From an uncultured Peptococcaceae bacterium (lineage in GTDB: Bacteria; Bacillota; Peptococcia; Peptococcales; Peptococcaceae), in NCBI GenBank assembly GCA_900552455.1, contig URZX01000008.1, positions 23,858-87,857 of the forward strand: a DNA stretch of 64,000 nucleotides, given 5' to 3'. Shown piece by piece: positions 11,341-21,300 of the stretch; position 1 is the stretch's first letter; each line of letters begins with the position of its first letter. A program made the translations under genes and the position numbers. The notes under the pieces were generated by a model. It was not told the origin of the DNA and searched no databases. It saw nothing but the letters and a program-made list of their open reading frames with translations.

Positions 11341-11377
11341 TTAGTTTTTTATACTGGGAAGATTTCGAACCAGTGTG
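11341..11377 (-). ncRNA. preQ1 class I riboswitch aptamer
   Basis: The minus strand reads CACTGGTTCGAAATCTTCC followed by CAGTATAAAAAACTAAG. This is the preQ1-I pattern: a CTGG/CCAG stem, a C-rich loop, then the A-rich tail ending in CTAA that forms the pseudoknot. It begins about five bases after a TATAAT box and precedes the S component, the expected target class. Confidence 0.92.
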
Positions 11378-11381
11378 TTCT

Positions 11382-11387
11382 ATTATA
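11382..11387 (-). promoter_or_regulatory. -10 element of the preQ1-regulated transcript
   Basis: TATAAT on the minus strand, overlapping the stop codon region of the AI-2E permease gene. The riboswitch therefore starts only a few bases downstream. The -35 region is poor. Confidence 0.6.
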
Positions 11388-12591
11388 ACCGAAGTCCTTC
11401 GTCAACGCCAGACTGAATCACGGCATCGTCTGGCGGAATCTCGTTGTGCTTGAGCCGCGCGTAGACGATCTCTGTGAAAAGATAGTAGAGCGCTGCGCAC
11501 AGCGGCACGGACAGGAGCATACCGATGAGCCCCATAAGGCTGCCGCCGATGGTGATGGCGAAGAGTGTCCACATGGCAGGAAGTCCGACGGAGCCACCGA
11601 CGACCTTTGGATAAATGACGTGCCCTTCCACCTGCTGCAGAACGATCAGGAAGATCAGGAAGGTGAGGGCTTTCATCGGGCTCACGGTGAGAATGAGCAG
11701 CGCGCCGACTGCGCCGCCGATGAAGGCGCCGAAGATTGGGATCAGCGCGCAGAAGCCGGTGAGCACGCCGATCATTGGCGCGTATGGCAGACGCAGGATG
11801 AGCATGCCGATGGTGCAGAGGCTGCCGAGGATGATGGCTTCGGTGAGCTGACCGATGATGAAATGGTAGAACTTGGCGAAGCTCACCTGGGCGGCGTGCA
11901 CGAGATAGATGGCTGCGCGCTTGGAAAGAAAGGCGAAGCAGATCTTGCGCGCCTGCACAGCCAGGGTTTCCTTATTAAAAAGAATGTAGATGCTGAAGAT
12001 GAACGCGACGACGACATGCACAACGCTCGAGGCGATGTTGCTGACGAAGCTCACGGTGGAAACGACGGCCGACGAGAGCACGGATGTCCAGGCGGAGAGC
12101 TGATCGTTCAGCAGGCCGGTGAGATAATTTTCGAGGGTGTTCGGCGAAAAGTTCTCGATCTGATCGATGAAATTCCCGATGGCTGGGCTGTAATGCTCAA
12201 ACATGGAGAGAAAATTGATCAGATAATCGATGTAGCTTGGCACTGCGGAAATAAACAGCGACAGAGAGCTGGCGAGCTGCGGCAGCACGACGCTGACGAT
12301 CAGGCCGAGGATGGCCCAGACGAGCACGATCGAAAGCAGGATGGAAATGCCGCGCTCCATTTTTTTGAAGCGTGGGTTTTGCACGCGCACAAAGACGCGC
12401 TGCTCAAACAATCGCAGCGGCACGTTGAGGATGAAGGCGATGACCACCCCGATGAGGAATGGTCGCAAAAGCCCCACGACGTAGCCGATGAAGCCGACGA
12501 CGCTGTCCATGTTGAAGACGCCATAGATGACGAGCGCCACTGCAAAGACGAGCATCAGCAGCCGTGACAAGGATATTTTTGGAAATTCCAT
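11383..12591 (-). CDS. AI-2E family transporter (PerM/YtvI-like permease)
   Basis: 402 residues with about eight membrane helices, starting FPKISLSRLLMLVFAVALV. The family signature is visible as the long central amphipathic region followed by GVLTGFCALIPIFGAFIGG and the VEGHVIYPKVVGGSVGLP segment. The family was named for autoinducer-2 export, but many members have other or unknown substrates. ATG 12591 follows AAAAAAGGAG. It is transcribed away from pepV. Confidence 0.9.
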   Translation of the reverse strand: MEFPKISLSRLLMLVFAVALVIYGVFNMDSVVGFIGYVVGLLRPFLIGVVIAFILNVPLRLFEQRVFVRVQNPRFKKMERGISILLSIVLVWAILGLIVSVVLPQLASSLSLFISAVPSYIDYLINFLSMFEHYSPAIGNFIDQIENFSPNTLENYLTGLLNDQLSAWTSVLSSAVVSTVSFVSNIASSVVHVVVAFIFSIYILFNKETLAVQARKICFAFLSKRAAIYLVHAAQVSFAKFYHFIIGQLTEAIILGSLCTIGMLILRLPYAPMIGVLTGFCALIPIFGAFIGGAVGALLILTVSPMKALTFLIFLIVLQQVEGHVIYPKVVGGSVGLPAMWTLFAITIGGSLMGLIGMLLSVPLCAALYYLFTEIVYARLKHNEIPPDDAVIQSGVDEGLRL

Positions 12592-12706
12592 GTTGTGACT
12601 CCTTTTTTGTACAGTCAGGGAAAATGTTCAGATACGCCTATTATACTGGATATTGGCCAGGAAGAAAATCAAATCGCCGCAATTCCTACAAATTCTTGAG
12701 AAAAAC

Positions 12707-12735
12707 TTAAATTCTGCGCCGAGATTTGTTATAGT
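12707..12735 (+). promoter_or_regulatory. probable pepV promoter
   Basis: TTAAAT (12707-12712), 17-bp spacer, TATAGT (12730-12735), 38 bases upstream of the pepV start. Confidence 0.5.
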
Positions 12736-12772
12736 GAGAGCAGCAAACGACAACAGACAGGAGTTGACCATC

Positions 12773-14176
12773 ATGGAACGTTCTACAGATTACTGGAAAT
12801 CACAGGCTGCTGCTTGCCAGCCAGCGCTTCTGGCCGATCTCGCTCCGCTCATTGCCATCGAAAGCGTCTGCGATGAGTCTGCCGCGACGCCGGAAGCGCC
12901 GTTTGGCCCGGGCCCGGCAGCAGCGCTGGACTATATGCTGGCGCTCGCCCGCCGCGATGGCTTTGAGGCAGAAAATATCGACCACGTCGCTGGTGTGATC
13001 CGCTGGGGCGAGGGCGAAAAGATCCTCGGCCTGCTGGCGCATCTCGATGTTGTGCCGGCAACCGGCGAGTGGGATTCGCCAGCGTTTGAGGCGACGGTGC
13101 GCGACGGCCGTCTTTACGGGCGCGGCACCTCCGACGACAAAGGCCCGGCGATGGCCTGCTACTACGCGCTGAAAATGCTGCGCGACAGCGGCGTGACGCC
13201 GAATATGCAGATCCATTTCATTCTCGGCACCGACGAAGAAAACAGCTGGCGCTGTATGGATCGCTATTTCGCCACGGAGCCGATGCCGGATCTCGCCTTT
13301 TCACCAGACGCAGATTTCCCTGTGATCAACGGCGAAAAGGGCGTCATCGAGCTGCCGCTGCGCATTTCCGGCGAGGCAGCGAAAATCGGCGACGACGGCA
13401 AGCTGCTCTCCTTCGGCGGCGGCATCCGCAGCAATATTGTGCCGGAGCACGCCTACGCGCGCATTCAGAGCGACCGCGCCGACGCCATCGCGCGCGACTG
13501 GGCGGATTTTCTCGCCGAAAGCGAAGCGGCAGGCCATGCAGATGAGGACGGCGATGTGCTCATTCTCCTCTGCGATGGGCGCTCTGCCCACGGCGCCGAG
13601 CCGCAGGTTGGGCTCAACGCTGCCACAACCCTGGCTGCCTTCCTGGCGCGCTATGATCTCGGCGGTGCCAATGATTTCCTGCATTTTCTCGGCGAAACGC
13701 TGCACGAGGATTTCTACGGCGAAAAACTTGGCATCGCCTGCCACGATGAGATCATGGGCGATGTCAGCGTCAATCCGGGCATTGTCGAATACGAAGGCGG
13801 CGTCGGCGAGATCCATCTCAATCTCCGTCATCCGCGCGGCACCGACGCCGACGCCATCCTCGCGAAATTGCGCAGCCGCTACGGCAGCATTGTCTGTGAG
13901 CCGGAAGCGGTGAAGCTGGTGCATTACATTCCTGCCGACGATCCGTTGGTGGAAACGCTGCTCGATGTTTACAGCGATCACACCGGCCATGTTGGCAAGC
14001 CGCTCTCCATTGGCGGCATCACCTATGCGCACGTGATCCCCCACGGCGTGGCCTATGGCATGACGATGCCGGAGAGCGATGTGGTCATCCACCAGCCAAA
14101 CGAGAGCCTGGTCCTGGACGATCTCGAAAAAGCCACGGCGATTTTCGCCGACGCGATCTACCGCCTTGTCAAATAA
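12773..14176 (+). CDS. pepV: M20 family dipeptidase PepV (Sapep-like)
   Basis: 467 residues from ATG 12773 (MERSTDYWKSQ) with ACAGGAGT upstream; the open frame begins earlier but without a ribosome site. Zinc ligands are visible: His90 in LLAHLDVVP, Asp121/122 in GRGTSDDKGP, Glu155-Glu156 in GTDEENSWR (base and ligand) and Asp179 in SPDADFPV. A lid domain and a C-terminal His (VVIHQPNE) complete the active site. It hydrolyses dipeptides, including unusual X-His or beta-Ala types, in the cytoplasm. It is monocistronic. Confidence 0.93.
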   Translation: MERSTDYWKSQAAACQPALLADLAPLIAIESVCDESAATPEAPFGPGPAAALDYMLALARRDGFEAENIDHVAGVIRWGEGEKILGLLAHLDVVPATGEWDSPAFEATVRDGRLYGRGTSDDKGPAMACYYALKMLRDSGVTPNMQIHFILGTDEENSWRCMDRYFATEPMPDLAFSPDADFPVINGEKGVIELPLRISGEAAKIGDDGKLLSFGGGIRSNIVPEHAYARIQSDRADAIARDWADFLAESEAAGHADEDGDVLILLCDGRSAHGAEPQVGLNAATTLAAFLARYDLGGANDFLHFLGETLHEDFYGEKLGIACHDEIMGDVSVNPGIVEYEGGVGEIHLNLRHPRGTDADAILAKLRSRYGSIVCEPEAVKLVHYIPADDPLVETLLDVYSDHTGHVGKPLSIGGITYAHVIPHGVAYGMTMPESDVVIHQPNESLVLDDLEKATAIFADAIYRLVK

Positions 14177-14180
14177 GTAC

Positions 14181-14220
14181 AAAAAAGAACGCTGGAGCGA
14201 TGTGTTCCAGCGTTCTTTTT
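14181..14220. terminator. bidirectional terminator between pepV and the sirtuin gene
   Basis: AAAAAGAACGCTGGA pairs with TCCAGCGTTCTTTTT. The flanking A and T runs serve both convergent genes. Confidence 0.92.
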
Positions 14221-14224
14221 GTAT

Positions 14225-15085
14225 TCAGGCCTGAGATCTTTTCAGCGCCAGAAGCTCGCGGATCACTTCGCCGGCGTCGCGATTGATGGACAGCGACTTG
14301 TCAGCGATCGGCACGGGGATCTCAGGGTAGGCGATCTCTTCTTCGCTTTCAGGATAATCGACGGTGATGCGGAAGAAGCGCGCTTTTTCGCGCTCGCCGG
14401 TGATGCGCTCGAAGGGCACACGGATGACGCCGGCGCTGTTGAAACCGACGCCGAATTCCAGGATGGCGATGGAGGCATCGGCGCTTTCTGCGAGAAAATC
14501 GTGGTAGCGCTGATCGCCCAGGGCATGCGCACGGGTGTCGCGAAAAGCCGGGCGCAGCGGTGCGCCGCAGCGCGGACAATGCGGATGATGGGCCGCGTCC
14601 ACGGTGAGATCGTCTTTGATGTGCGGCAGCGTGGCGTCGATGAAGGGCGCGATGTCGTACTCGTCGTCGGAGCAGCGGGCGCTGCAAATGAGCTCGCCGT
14701 AGCTGCCCTGCGCTTCAAAAACGCGCTCCGGTGGAAAACCGGCTTTGATGAACTGGTGGTCGACGTTGGAAGTGACGGCGAAATAATCGCTGTCCTCCAG
14801 CAGCGCTTTCAGATCATCGTAAAGCGGCAGCGCCGGCGTATCGAGGAGCACGGCCTTGATATGGCGGCAGAGATAGCCCCAGCGCTGGCCCGGCAGCCAG
14901 CCCTTGTAGCTGAACGTCTGATAATCGCTGTGCACGCCCTGCGCCCAAAGCGCCGGATAATCGCGCTTGAATGCGCGCTCGTCGGCAAAGCTGATGCCCG
15001 CCGCTGCCGAAAGCCCGGCGCCGGCGCCAACGAGCACGTAATCGCTTGTGGTGAGCGCGTGATAGAGTTCATGGATCGCATCCAT
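14225..15085 (-). CDS. Sir2-family protein lacking the catalytic His (SirTM-like)
   Basis: 286 residues. NAD-binding motifs are GAGAGLS (20-26) and TSNVD (105-109). The zinc ribbon is C134/C138 with C170/C173. At the site of the general-base His (canonical HG) the sequence is EAQG, with Gln126. That substitution is, as I recall, typical of class M sirtuins, which act as protein ADP-ribosyltransferases rather than deacylases. The macrodomain, GcvH-like and lipoate-ligase partners of classical SirTM operons are absent. It could be an ADP-ribosyltransferase, a weak deacylase or an NAD sensor. It is convergent with pepV. Confidence 0.85.
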   Translation of the reverse strand: MDAIHELYHALTTSDYVLVGAGAGLSAAAGISFADERAFKRDYPALWAQGVHSDYQTFSYKGWLPGQRWGYLCRHIKAVLLDTPALPLYDDLKALLEDSDYFAVTSNVDHQFIKAGFPPERVFEAQGSYGELICSARCSDDEYDIAPFIDATLPHIKDDLTVDAAHHPHCPRCGAPLRPAFRDTRAHALGDQRYHDFLAESADASIAILEFGVGFNSAGVIRVPFERITGEREKARFFRITVDYPESEEEIAYPEIPVPIADKSLSINRDAGEVIRELLALKRSQA

Positions 15086-15146
15086 GGTGAAGCCTCCTTA
15101 GAAAAGTTTCAAAAACTGCACGGCCTGTATTGTCCTGTCATCGATT

Positions 15147-17171
15147 TTACGGCACGATCCTGCGCGCAATCTCGGCGATCATTTTCTCTGCGCCGTCTGT
15201 GAGCGGCTGGTCGGCCAGATCGCGGGCGATTTCTTCAGCGAGGGCCAGTTCTGTCTGGTGAAAGCCCGGTCGCGCGAGCCGGAACAGGCCCTGTCCGTGC
15301 TGGCGCAAGCCGAGAAGCTCACCGGGACCACGCTGGCGCAGATCTTCTTCTGCGATCTCAAAGCCGCTTGCGGTGGTGGCCATGAGCTTGAGACGCGCCT
15401 GGCTCTCTTCGCTTGTGGCGTCGCTGACGAGGATGCAGTAGCTTTTTTCGCTGCCGCGGCCGACACGCCCGCGCAGCTGATGCAGCTGAGCGAGGCCGAA
15501 ACGCTCGGCGTTCATGATGACCATGATGGTGGCGTTTGGCACATCGACGCCGACCTCGATGACGGTGGTGGAGACGAGCACCTGAGTGTGGCCGTCGCGG
15601 AATTCCTGCATGATGGCTTCCTTCTCGTCGGCGCGCATGCGTCCGTGGAGCAGGCCAACGTGCCAGCTTGTGAAAACCTCTGTCTGCAGCTGTTCGGCGA
15701 GGGAAATGGCGTTTTCGAGGTCGATCTTCTCCGATTCTTCAACGAGCGGACAGACGATGAATGCCTGGCGGCCGCTGCTGAGTTCTTCTTTGATAAAGCC
15801 GTACATGGCAGCGAGACGCGGCGAATTGATCCACATGGTCTGGATCTTCTGGCGATTTTTCGGCATTTCGTCGATGACGGTGAGGGCAAGATCGCCGTAA
15901 ACAGTCAGCGCCAGCGAGCGCGGGATCGGCGTGGCGGTGGTGATGAGGAGATCGGGATGATCGCCCTTGCGCTCGAGGGCTTCGCGCTGGCGCACGCCGA
16001 AGCGATGCTGCTCGTCGATGACGACAACGCTGAGGCTCTGAAACTGCACAGGATCTTCAATAAGCGCGTGGGTGCCGACGACGCACTGGATGCTGCCGTC
16101 GGCAAGTCCGGCGAGGATGTCTTCTTTGTCACGCTTTTTCATCTGGCCGGTGAGCAGCGCAACGCGCACACCAAGGGCCGAAAATGCGCGCTCGGCGCCG
16201 GCAAAATGCTGCCGCGCTAGAACTTCGGTGGGCGCCATGAGCGCGGCCTGGTGGCCATTGGAGACAGCGGTGAGCATGGCGTAGAAGGCGACGTTGGTCT
16301 TGCCGCTGCCGACGTCACCCTGGAGCAGGCGGTGCATCTGGCGGGAGCTGGCCATGTCGTGGAGAATATCCTTAATGGCACGCTTCTGAGCACCGGTGAG
16401 CTCGTAAGGCAAAGCGGCCACAAAAGCGTCAGCCAAAAGCGGCGGCTCGCTGTGGGCGATGCCTGTCTGCACACTGTTGCGCGCGCGCTGGCCCCAGAGG
16501 GTCATGGCGAGAAATTCGTAGACGACGAGAGCATGATAAGCGCGCTCGGCATCGGCCATGCTCTGCGGCCGGTGGATGCGGCGCACGGCGTCGCGATAGC
16601 CGAGGAGATCGTAGCGCGCGGCCTGCTCCGGCGTGAGGGGCTCGTCGAGCTCGCCCACTGCGGCGAGGGCGGCGTCGCTGAGATGAAGCATATCGACTTT
16701 GCCGATGCCTTCTGTTAAACTATAGACGGGATGCACCACGAGGAGTCGGCGCAGCTGCGCCTCGTTTTTGATAAACTGATGCTCCTGCACATTGAGCTCC
16801 ATGCTGTAATTTGCGCTGACACGCCCGAAAACGAGCAGCTGCACACCTGGATAGAGATATTTTTCCATCTGATAGCGACCAAACCAGGTGGCGACGATCT
16901 CGCCCTGCGCGCCTTCAAGGACGGCTTTCACAACTTTGACGTTGCGCCGGCTGGTGTTGGCGACATCCAGATGGGTCACGCGGCCCACAAACACGGCGGT
17001 GTCGCGCCCACGCCATTCCCGCACTGGCGCTAGCTCGCTCCAGTCGTCGTAGCGGAAGGGATAGAGCGTGAGCACATCGCGCAGGGTGTGGATGCCCATC
17101 CCGGCGAGAAGTTTTTGTTTTTTCGGGCCGATGCCCTTGACGCCTGCTACTGTATCATCTAAATGAGCCAT
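15147..17171 (-). CDS. recG: ATP-dependent DNA helicase RecG
   Basis: 674 residues from ATG 17171 (MAHLDDTVAGVKGIGPKK), preceded by AGGGGTGAG; two upstream Met codons lack a site. The N-terminal HhH-like GIGPKK and the OB-fold wedge (about 50-150) lead into an SF2 helicase core. Its motifs are Walker A GDVGSGKT, DEQH box VVIDEQHRFGVRQR, motif III TTATPIPRSL and motif VI QLRGRVGRG. RecG reverses and remodels stalled forks. In many Bacillota recG-rsmD-coaD are linked. Here coaD is close but rsmD is missing and an HAD gene sits between. Confidence 0.96.
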   Translation of the reverse strand: MAHLDDTVAGVKGIGPKKQKLLAGMGIHTLRDVLTLYPFRYDDWSELAPVREWRGRDTAVFVGRVTHLDVANTSRRNVKVVKAVLEGAQGEIVATWFGRYQMEKYLYPGVQLLVFGRVSANYSMELNVQEHQFIKNEAQLRRLLVVHPVYSLTEGIGKVDMLHLSDAALAAVGELDEPLTPEQAARYDLLGYRDAVRRIHRPQSMADAERAYHALVVYEFLAMTLWGQRARNSVQTGIAHSEPPLLADAFVAALPYELTGAQKRAIKDILHDMASSRQMHRLLQGDVGSGKTNVAFYAMLTAVSNGHQAALMAPTEVLARQHFAGAERAFSALGVRVALLTGQMKKRDKEDILAGLADGSIQCVVGTHALIEDPVQFQSLSVVVIDEQHRFGVRQREALERKGDHPDLLITTATPIPRSLALTVYGDLALTVIDEMPKNRQKIQTMWINSPRLAAMYGFIKEELSSGRQAFIVCPLVEESEKIDLENAISLAEQLQTEVFTSWHVGLLHGRMRADEKEAIMQEFRDGHTQVLVSTTVIEVGVDVPNATIMVIMNAERFGLAQLHQLRGRVGRGSEKSYCILVSDATSEESQARLKLMATTASGFEIAEEDLRQRGPGELLGLRQHGQGLFRLARPGFHQTELALAEEIARDLADQPLTDGAEKMIAEIARRIVP

Positions 17172-17203
17172 ACTCTCACCCCTATTCATCACGGAGGATC
17201 TTC

Positions 17204-17851
17204 ATGAAACAATATTCCACTTTTCTCTTCGATTTTGACGGCACGCTCCTGGACAGCAACGCGCACGTGATCCGCTGCTTCCAGCTGGCTTTCCAGGACG
17301 TGCTGGGCGTAACGCTGCCGGAAGAGACGATCACGGCGACCTTTGGCATTCCTCTTGCCGAGGCGCTGGAGGATCTTGCACCGGCACATGCTGAGGAGCT
17401 TCTGCGCGTTTACCGCAAGCATTCCGACGCCTGCGGCATGTCGCTCCTGCAGGAGATCGCCGGCGCCCGCGCTGTGCTGGAAGCGCTGCATGCGCGCGGC
17501 TGCACAAATGCGATCGTCACTTCGAAAAAGGAGGTCAACGCCCGCGCCCAGATGGCGCACATCGGCATCGACCACCTCATCGATCTGCTGGTTGGTCCGG
17601 AAAAGACCACGGCCCACAAGCCAGACCCGGCACCAGTGCGCTACGCGATCGACGCCCTCGACGTTGACCCGCGCGACTGTCTGATGATCGGCGACAGCCC
17701 CAACGATATTCTCTGCGGCAAAAACGCCCACATAGACACCGCCGGTGTGCGTTTCACAGCGGTGTCGCTGGAAAGCCTGGAAGCGGCGCAGCCAACCTAC
17801 ATGATCGGCGCGCTGTCTGAGCTCCTGGCGCTGGCAAAGGCGAAGGCTTAA
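17204..17851 (+). CDS. HAD-superfamily phosphatase (PpaX/Gph-like)
   Basis: 215 residues. HAD motifs I-IV: DFDGTLLDS (nucleophile and acid Asp), VTSKK, the Lys of HKPDP and GDSPNDI. The helical cap inserts after motif I. It resembles pyrophosphatase PpaX or phosphoglycolate phosphatase; the exact substrate cannot be called. It is divergent from recG with only 32 bases between starts and overlaps the coaD 3' end by four bases. Confidence 0.88.
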   Translation: MKQYSTFLFDFDGTLLDSNAHVIRCFQLAFQDVLGVTLPEETITATFGIPLAEALEDLAPAHAEELLRVYRKHSDACGMSLLQEIAGARAVLEALHARGCTNAIVTSKKEVNARAQMAHIGIDHLIDLLVGPEKTTAHKPDPAPVRYAIDALDVDPRDCLMIGDSPNDILCGKNAHIDTAGVRFTAVSLESLEAAQPTYMIGALSELLALAKAKA

Positions 17852-18321
17852 TATTTTTTGCGCAACGCCTCATACACAGGCGCCGGCACGAAATCGCGGA
17901 TGTCGCCGTTTAAGCTGGCGATGTTGCGGATCATGCTGGAGCTGACCATGGAAAATTCGCCATCGGCAGTAAAAAAAACGGTCTCAATGGCAGGATTGAG
18001 GTGGCGGTTGAAGGAAGCCATCTGCATCTCATATTCAAAATCCGAGATTACGCGCAGCCCGCGCACAATGGCGACGGCACCACGCGCGCTGGCATAATCC
18101 ACCAAAAGGCCGGTGAATTTTTCCGCCTCGACATTTTCGAGATCGGCGACGCTCTCCTGCACCAGCGCGACGCGCTCGTCGACGGTGAAGAGGGTGTGCT
18201 TGTAGGTTTCCTCTGCGACAGCGATGTAAAGCTTATCGAAAAGGCCAACGGCGCGCTTGATGATGGACATGTGGCCGTTGGTGATGGGATCAAAGGTTCC
18301 TGAGTAAACTGCTATTTTCAT
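17848..18321 (-). CDS. coaD: phosphopantetheine adenylyltransferase
   Basis: 157 residues, the penultimate step of CoA synthesis. SGTFDPITNGH is the nucleotidyltransferase T/HxGH motif, GLRVISDFEYEMQMA the substrate-binding region, and SMVSSSMIR corresponds to the ISSTxxR-type loop. Start ATG 18321 follows AAGAGGAAAAT. It is downstream of dnaE on the same strand. Confidence 0.96.
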   Translation of the reverse strand: MKIAVYSGTFDPITNGHMSIIKRAVGLFDKLYIAVAEETYKHTLFTVDERVALVQESVADLENVEAEKFTGLLVDYASARGAVAIVRGLRVISDFEYEMQMASFNRHLNPAIETVFFTADGEFSMVSSSMIRNIASLNGDIRDFVPAPVYEALRKKY

Positions 18322-18348
18322 TTATTTTCCTCTTGTTTTCTATAATTT

Positions 18349-18376
18349 GCCGCCGGCTGGTGCCGACGGCTTTTTT
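18349..18376. terminator. GC-rich hairpin between dnaE and coaD
   Basis: GCCGCCGGC / GCCGACGGC stem with TTTTTT on the plus-strand side. For leftward dnaE transcription the stem is followed by AAATTATAG, so it would be a weak terminator or attenuator. Confidence 0.45.
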
Positions 18377-18385
18377 GTGCGCCTG

Positions 18386-21300
18386 TCACTGTGGCTGACG
18401 GCGCTGGATGTTCACATTTTCCGGGCCGAAGCTTTCGCCAAGCCGCGACCACAGCGCCGGGTCATCGTTGACCCAGTAGGTTTCGTTGAGCAGAACGATG
18501 CGGCTCTCTGGCATATAGCAGAGAAAAACCGGCACGTCGCCGCGCGGCTCCCTGGTGAGAAAAGCGAGCACGCGCTCGTCGTCGTAAGGCAGGCCTTCAG
18601 CGATCTTCACGAAAACGCGCAGCGGCGCTTTGGCAGGATCTGCGGCGGCGTGGCGCAGCGGCTCGATGGATTCGACGAAGATTTTGCGCTCGTCATCCTG
18701 AATGCTGGCGCGGCCTGTGACCTTGACGATGTTGTTTTCCTCGAGCTGGCTGCGCACCTGCGGCAGCGTGCGTGGGAAGATCAGGAGATCGATGTCTCCT
18801 TCGCGGTCGCCGAGGGAAGCATAGGCCATGAGATCGCCTTTCTTCGTGGTCTGCATGCGGATGCCGGTCATGATGCCGCACAGGACCAGCGTGACGCCAT
18901 CCATCTGCTCGTTGATCTCGCTGATGCTGCAGCTGGCGATGTGCTGGAGCGCTTCGCTGAAGCTGTCCAGCGGATGGCCGCTGACGTAGATGCCGAGCAT
19001 TTCCTTTTCGTAGCGCAGGCGCTCGTCCTTGTCGAACTCGCCAATGTCAGGAATCTCGACGCTGACGGTGTTGAGAGACGGCGCGTCGACAAAATCGAAG
19101 AGGGACATCTGGTTGGAGTTGCGGTTTTTCTGCAGCTGCTGCGCCTGAGCGATGCACTCATCGAGCACGGCGAGCAGGCCACGCGTGCCCTGTCCGAGGG
19201 AATCGAAGGTGCCTGCTTTGATCAGCGCTTCAAGGACGCGTCTGCCGACGGTGCCGCCAATCTCTACGCGTGTGCAGAAATCCTGGAAGCTGGTAAATGG
19301 TGCTTCCGCGCGCGCCTGGCAGATGAGATCCACAGGATGCTGGCCGACGCTCTTGATGGCGTTCAGCCCAAAGCGGATGCCTTCGTCGGTGGCGGTGAAG
19401 CCCAGGCCGCTGGCGTTGATGTCTGGCGGCAGCACAGGAATGCCGAGACGGCGGCACTCGCTGATGTAAAAGGTCATTTTGTCGACGCGATCGATGAAGG
19501 AATTCAGCGTTTCTGCCATAAATTCCTTTGGATAATGGCATTTGAGCCAGCCTGTCTGGAAGGCGAGCAGACCGTAGGCGGCGCTGTGGCTCTTGTTGAA
19601 GCCGTAGCCGGCGAAGTATTCGATGAGTTCGAAGATCTTCTCAGCGATCTCTGCAGAGGTGCCGCCTTTCTGAGCGCCTTCGATGAACTGCGTCTTGTAG
19701 CCGGCGATGATCTCCGGCTTCTTTTTTCCCATGGCGCGGCGCAGCATATCGGCCTCGCCGAGGGTGAATCCGCAGAGGCTGGACGCGATCTGCATGACCT
19801 GCTCCTGGTAGAGGATGACGCCGTAGGTGGTGTTGAGGATCGGTTCCAGCTTCGGATCGAGGTAGGTGATCTCCTGCTCGCCGTGCTTGCGGGCGATGAA
19901 ATCTTCGACCATGCCGCTACCCAGCGGTCCCGGACGATACAGCGCGACGAGGGCGATGATATCCTCCAGGCTTTCTGGCTGCAGGTCCTTGAGCACGGCG
20001 CGCAGGCCGCTGCCTTCGAGCTGGAAGACGCCAGCTGTGTCGCCGGCAGAGAGCATCTGATAGGTTTCTGGATCGTCGTCAGGAATGGTGTTGAAATCCA
20101 CCTCGACGCCGTAGCGCGCGCGGATGGATTCGATGGTCTTATTAACGACGGTGAGGGTGCGCAGGCCGAGAAAATCCATCTTGAGTAGGCCGATGGCTTC
20201 GACGTCGTCCTTGGGATACTGGGTGATGACGGCGTCTTCCTTGGTGCGCTGCAGCGGCAGATAATGGTCGGCAGGCTCTGCGGAAATGACGACCCCGGCG
20301 GCGTGGACACCGGCGTTGCGCGGCAGGCCTTCGAGGCTTTTCGCCATCTGGATCATGGCGGCGATCTGCTCGTCGTCGGCGATGAGCGCGCGCAGTTCGT
20401 CGGAGGCGCTGATGGCTTTGTCGAGGGTGATGCCGAGCTCGCTCGGGATGAGCTTGGTGACCTTGTTGACGACAGAAAGCGGCACGTTCATCACGCGGCC
20501 AACATCGCGCACGGCGCCCTTGGCGAGCATGCTGTTGAAGGTGATGATCTGGGTGACGTGATCGGCGCCGTATTTGCGCGCGACGTAGTCGATGACCTCG
20601 CCGCGCCGCTCGTAGCAAAAATCGATGTCGATATCGGGCATGCTCACGCGCTCAGGGTTGAGGAAGCGCTCGAAGAGCAGCTGATACTTGAGGGGATCGA
20701 TGTCGGTGATGCCGAGGAGATAGCTGACGATGCTGCCGGCTGCAGAGCCGCGGCCAGGGCCGACGAAGATGCCGTGGCTTTTGGCGTAGTTGACAAAATC
20801 CCAGACGATGAGGAAATAGGTATTGTAGCCCATTTTATCGATGACGCCGAGCTCGTAGTCGAGCCGCTCTGTCACCTCGGCGCCGGCAGCCGGATAGCGG
20901 CGGTGGATGCCTTCTTCACAGAGGCTGCGCAGATAGGCCTTGTGGTCCATGCCCGGCGGCGTGTCGAAATTCGGCATATAATTGTGCCCGAGGGTGAAAT
21001 CGAAATTGCATTTTTCGGCGACGCGCACGGTTTCGTCGAGGGCGGCGGCGTCGTCGGGCAGCATGCGCAGCATTTCTTCGTAGCTTTTGAAATAAAACTC
21101 ATGGCCTTCAAAGCGCATGCGATCCTCGGTATCAAGGGTTGTCGCTGTCTGGATGCAGAGCATCACATCCTGCACGGCGGCGTCTTCAGCGCGGACATAG
21201 TGGTTGTCGTTGGTGGCGACGAGGCGCACGCCAAGCTCCCGGGAAAGCTGGTGCAGGCCGTCGTTGACCTTGATCTGTCCGGGAATGCCGTGGTTCTGCA

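Noticed and set aside
11363..11373. GGTTCGAA resembling a tRNA T-loop
   Set aside because: No acceptor or anticodon stems around it; the surrounding sequence is a preQ1-I aptamer.
15147..17171. Upstream Met codons for recG at 17192
   Set aside because: They lie in the ribosome site region of the divergent HAD gene and have no ribosome site of their own.
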